In this document: one piece after another, positions 59,996 through 64,000 of the stretch
How the letters are laid out: each line of letters begins with the position of its first letter
Numbering within the stretch: position 1 is the first letter of the stretch
Origin: Episyrphus balteatus
Taxonomy: Eukaryota > Arthropoda > Insecta > Diptera > Syrphidae
Reading direction: 5' to 3'
Assembly (NCBI RefSeq): GCF_945859705.1
Contig: NC_079137.1
Coordinates: forward strand, 30,499,322-30,563,321
DNA: 64,000 bases
Program-made: the position numbers and the translations under genes
The notes under the pieces: model-generated
Database searches by the model: none
Told to the model about the DNA's origin: nothing
The model's input: only the letters and a program-made list of their open reading frames with translations

Positions 59996-61184
59996 TACCT
60001 ATGTTTTTGTTACTGTCGAGGAGAGTATTTTCATTCTGGCATCGTTATAAACTAAAGACTGAGATAGAAGTTCAAAAAGTGACAGTTCGAATTTAGAAGC
60101 AATATTTATTTATGTATAAAAAAAATAACTTTAAAAATCAATCCAACCAGCGGGTCATTTCTACTTCATCGTGAAAGTTGAAGTTAAAGATTCAATGGAA
60201 GTGAAGATGTTTCTATATAGTCTAAGAGCCCTCAGCTAATTTTGGGAGTGGAGGTATACCCAAAATATGAGTAGGTTTGCAATTTTATAGCCGTATTCGT
60301 TTTAATAACGAATTCAAAAGTCTACATTTCGTACCTATATGTCGGTTTTACCCAGATAAACTAAAGAATTGCATTCACCCATTCACAAAACCTTTTAATT
60401 CTGTTCGATTCTACAATTTCCAGCAACGCGGCAATTTTACCTTGATGGGCCATATTAGGCCACTTTCCCCTACTTGATAAACAAATAACGAGTCACAGGC
60501 ATTTTAACCTCAGCCTTTCCAATCGTCGTTAAGGATTCTTTACAAAGGTACAAATGTATGTACTTTGTACGTACATACATGCTTCAACTACCTCGTTTGT
60601 GAACAACCACTTAGGTTGAGTTAAAATCATCGAGTTATTGTTATTGAGACAAATTATTGTGAACCTAACAAAATTTTGTTTCTGTCCCTACTTGAGTGTC
60701 AAAGTATTTATTTAGTTGCATAAGGTTCATTGCAATATGCAAGCTGCTTTTGGCTTGTATAGAAGGACAAGTCTTATACAAATCATTTTGGCACATACAT
60801 AATTACCTACTGAATTTTCAAAAGACCTTCCTTCAGAGGCAATATCCTCAGGCTAAAAGCTTCTGATGAGCATCGTAAAATTGACTTACGGAGGCCTTCT
60901 TATAGCACAACGAAACATTTTAGTCAGGCCTTTACCTTGCTATGGAGGCAATCACTTGCGCTGAATGTAGTTATACGACCTTATACAGATGAGTTGTATT
61001 TTATTATTTTTTTTTTCTTTATTTCTTTTATTTTTTGAGCATTAATTGTTTATGTTATTCAATTAATTGCTTATGTTATTTCTTCTAAAATGATTCAAAT
61101 AGATATATTTTATTATTGATGCGGATCTCTATCAATTTTACACCTAAAACAAAAACAACACAATGCAAACCAAAACTCAGTACC
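59996..61184. other. Intergenic, nothing assigned
   Basis: No ORF with coding character and no repeat resolved. Confidence 0.4.
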
Positions 61185-62187
61185 TATAGTCCAAGCGGCG
61201 ACCGTCGAGTTACTTGGCTCATATGGTTAGAGGTTGAAATTGGTGTCAAATGAAAGATAAGTTGATACTGAAAATAAAAAAATAGGGTTGCCACTTCTAA
61301 AATGGGAACTTCCATGTGGCAACCCTATTTGAAAGGAAAAATTGTCACATAACTAATACATTCATATCTTTGTTGTTTGGCCAGATAAAAAATTTTTTTA
61401 AATGCCAAACGAAAGTGAAAATATTAAAAAAAAATTAATAAAATAATATAAAGAACGTAACCCTACAAATGTGGCTAAGACTCTCTTCTATCTAAAAAAT
61501 GTCGGGTGCCACCCCGCAAATGCAGACAAGTACTCGGCAACCCTATCCAAATGCTAAAAAACGCAAAAATCAATAGTTGTCTGCATTTGCAGGGTGGCAC
61601 CCGACATTTTTTAGATAGAAGAGAGTCTTAGCTAAACATGATGTATTTTATAGACTTTAACTCTATCAAATATTATACACTTTGGCCAAAAAACAAGTGA
61701 TTTTTGCGTTTTTTAGCATTTGGATAGGGTTGCCGAGTACTTGTCTGCATTTGCGAGGTGGCACCCGACATTTTTTAGATAGAAGTTACTATTATCTAAA
61801 ATATGGTGCATAGTTTAGCTCTCTCGTGCATAAAAAGTTATACTGTTTTGTTCAAAGAAGATTTTTGTCAGTGTAGTTTTCATTTGAATGGGGTTGCCAC
61901 ATTTGTAGGGTTACGTTCTTTATATTATTTTATTATTTTTTTTTTAATATTTTGACTTTCGTTTGGCATTTAAAAAAATTTTGTATCTGGCCAAACAACA
62001 AAGATATGAATGTATTAGTTATGTGACAATTTTTCCTTTCAAATAGGGTTGCCACATGGAAGTTCACATTTTAAAAGTGGCAACCCTATTTTTTTTATTT
62101 TCAGTATTAACTTATCTTTCATTTGACACCAATTTAAACCTCTAACCTTATGAGCTAAGTAACTCGACGGTCGCCTCTCCGACTATA
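61185..62187. mobile_element. 1-kb multiply nested palindromic element
   Basis: The outer arms are about 280 bp (61185-61470 and 61905-62187) and carry GCGACCGTCGAGTTAC, TAGGGTTGCCAC, GTGGCAACCCTAT and CTTTGTTGTTTGGCCAGATA blocks in inverted order. Inside, ATGTCGGGTGCCACC / GGTGGCACCCGACAT occurs once forward and twice complemented (about 61500, 61600, 61765), and GGCAACCCTATCCAAATGC pairs with its complement at about 61720. No ORF. The outer ends contain tRNA-like sequence (see next entry). Confidence 0.75.
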
Positions 62188-62216
62188 AGCCAGCACCTTA
62201 CCAGTAGACCATGCTC
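62152..62216 (-). repeat. Degenerate tRNA-like sequence at the end of the palindrome
   Basis: On the minus strand GAGCATGGTCTACTGGTAAGG resembles a tRNA 5' end with A box, and CGACCGTCGAGTTAC lies where a B box would be. GAGC at the start pairs with GCTC at the end. Anticodon and D stems do not fold well, so it is not a functional tRNA gene. It may be a tRNA-derived SINE head or pseudo-tRNA. The left arm of the palindrome repeats only the 3' half. Confidence 0.35.
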
Positions 62217-62848
62217 GAATATTAAAGATGAGTGGAAAATTGGGAGCTAATAATTGAAACCTCACATTGAAATGCAATGTTTTTTTTCTAATGCGTTACA
62301 AACATACAAGAACCTCTTGGAACAGGTCTTATAGAACCCTTCTGTCACTTGAAAATACAAGGCTTCTTTAGAACGGTTCAAACAGGTCTTATAAATTTCG
62401 TCTTTAATTGATATTTACAAGGCTTCTTCTTAACACTTCTAGATAGCCTTAAGGAGACCTCCTTTCTTTCCAAAATGGATGACTTGCGTAAGTAAGCCTT
62501 ATACTAAACGTGTACAAACTCTAGCTTGTCGAATCGAACAAAATGGACCTTATGCAAGTATAATTGTTATTTGAATTGACTATGTCTATGATCCAAAATC
62601 GGAGGGAAATGAACCACACACACAGAAAAAACCTCCCTCATTCTTAAAGCAATACCAAAACGACGGCAATAGCTTTTGACTGCTGTAAGTCCCGCTCTTT
62701 TTTGGATTGATAGCCATGGATATTTCTTGTGGCCACAGAGTCATGAATCTTGTAATAGAACACTATGGAATAGTTCTACTTATGGAAAGTATAATTTTTA
62801 GGTTCGCCCCTTCTATAGTCTTTCTTTCCTTCAAAATTTTAGTTTAAA
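62188..62848. other. Intergenic, nothing assigned
   Basis: Apart from the tRNA-like sequence at its left end, no gene or repeat is resolved. Confidence 0.35.
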
Positions 62849-63243
62849 GCCCAGTACGCAGATCGCGCTAAAATTTATCTTTCATACAAATTTCCTCCAA
62901 GGATAAATTTTAGCGAGGATTTTTAGCCAGGTAGTACGCAGTTCACGCGCTAAATTGGAATTCTCATCTACTACTTTTCAAAAAGTCTCCACTCAATTTA
63001 GCTCGCGAAATAAAGCTCAGCGCATTTTTTCACAGATAAATTTTGACATTTGTGTTCATTGTTGTTGCTGCAAGGAATAAGAGGCAAAAAAAATATGTAT
63101 GTAATTTTGATTGTAAGTAGGTATAAGTAAATGTTACTGTGATTCAGCCGTTATTTTTAAATTTAAATTTATCTTGTCTTTTAGCGAACGCGTGTAGATA
63201 CAAAAATTGTCGAGATAAGTTTAGCGCGATCTGCGTACTGGGC
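62849..63243. mobile_element. 395-bp MITE with GCCCAGTACGCAGATCGCGC ends
   Basis: The first 24 bp at 62849 are the exact complement of the last 24 at 63220-63243 (GCGCGATCTGCGTACTGGGC at the end). Subterminal GATAAATTT/AAATTTATC blocks are also inverted. TTAA ends one base before the left tip, but no matching duplication is seen at the right. A partial relative is at 5846. Confidence 0.75.
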
Positions 63244-64000
63244 ATAGAGGAAGGAATACCTAGAGACGCGACTTCGGTTGGTTTTTCTCTTCCACCCTAC
63301 AAGCTGCAATGAGAGGAAAAACTCCACCATAGAGGAAGGAATACCTAGAGACGCGACTTCGGTTGGTTTTTCTCTTCCACCCTACAAGCTGCAATGAGAG
63401 GAAAAACTCCACAGTGCTTATATGTGGTAGTTTTCCCGTGCATTTTAAATGGCACCAACACATTCAACTGTGGAGTTGAGCTCAAAACAATTAAAAACAA
63501 TTTAAGTGCTCAGTAGGAAATAAATTCATAAAAAAATAATATAATAAATTCAAAACACGAACCTTTTTTTTTATTTCTGTACATATTTATTGAAAGGTGG
63601 GTGTCTGGAGTGAGCTATTTGAGCTATTCAAGTTCATGTACAAACCAAAATCATGTTTAAATTCAAAATTTGTGAGGACATCTACTGGTGAAAGGAAGGT
63701 ATTAAACGAATTGTACTTTTCACACGTATTCACAGATAGGAAAACAAGAGAAAAATAAGAGAGATTATCTGAAATTAAATTTGCGGGTGTTTTAGGTAAG
63801 GGGGGTACGAGTCGGCTCTCTAGGTATTCCTTCCTCTATGAACTCCACAGTGCTTATATGTGGTAGTTTTCCCGTGCATTTTAAATGGCACCAACACATT
63901 CAACTGTGGAGTTGAGCTCAAAACAATTAAAAACAATTTAAGTGCTCAGTAGGAAATAAATTCATAAAAAAATAATATAATAAATTCAAAACACGAACCT
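63244..64000. repeat. Tandem and direct repeats at the right edge
   Basis: An 85-bp unit (starting ATAGAGGAAGGAATACC) is repeated twice in perfect tandem at 63244-63328 and 63329-63412. A second unit of at least 160 bp occurs at 63405-63564 and again at 63841-64000, 436 bp apart and apparently identical; the window ends inside or at the end of the second copy. Just before that copy, CTAGGTATTCCTTCCTCTAT is the inverted start of the 85-bp unit. Either a young repeat element or a locally duplicated array. Confidence 0.8.

Noticed and set aside
62152..62216. Functional tRNA gene
   Set aside because: Acceptor tips pair, but the D and anticodon stems do not, and the T-arm/B-box is off consensus.

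Overview
The window is nuclear DNA of an insect, most likely a brachyceran fly. It is strongly A+T-rich. Its genes are split by short introns (51-102 nt) with ordinary GT-AG ends as well as by introns of several kilobases. The best-preserved protein has the domain order and roughly the length of Drosophila Ack. No bacterial, viral or organellar gene order is seen.

Three protein-coding genes can be supported. (1) At the left edge, on the minus strand, are the first three coding exons of an SLC6 sodium-coupled neurotransmitter/amino-acid transporter (1161-1856); the rest lies outside the window. (2) In the middle, on the plus strand, is a complete Ack non-receptor tyrosine kinase gene: five coding exons at 27457-33561 encoding about 1080 residues, a poly(A) signal near 34394, and a plausible upstream promoter plus non-coding first exon at about 15989-16372. 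If that exon is real, the first intron is about 11 kb. (3) Near the right end, on the plus strand, are the last three exons of a Tyr/Ser-rich gene that I do not recognise (58912-59879). A decayed minus-strand coding fragment (19592-19903) and a few isolated promoter/exon-like patches are listed at low confidence. The three genes show no operon-like or pathway relationship.

Most of the remaining DNA is non-autonomous transposon sequence, and it is the notable part of the window. Elements with inverted-repeat ends lie at 2267-3576, 3787-3921, 5683-6485, 6528-6763, 6872-7068, 7972-8199, 12712-13531, 14131-15176 (with 14312-14891 nested inside), 15181-15401, 15406-15633, 22037-23480, 38717-40162, 40961-41423, 43477-45126, 48517-49474, 61185-62187 and 62849-63243. 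Several are almost entirely palindromic; the 1.44-kb palindrome at 22037-23480 would sit in the inferred Ack first intron. A dispersed family of about 0.9-1.0 kb (family R) occurs four times, and one copy is split by another transposon whose empty site is preserved in a sister copy.

The two most unusual objects are the 1.65-kb element at 43477-45126 and the group of TTAA-flanked elements. The first is flanked by TAA, has a 14-bp perfect terminal repeat, carries inverted arrays of degenerate ~138-bp subterminal repeats containing TACTCGAGCGCGTCAGA, and holds a possible spliced coding remnant. The second group (3787, 6872, 12712, 14131, 15181, 15406) consists of elements whose ends begin GGC or GCC, at least one of which has inserted into the TTAA inside another's terminal repeat. 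The right edge (63244-64000) is tandem and direct repeat sequence.
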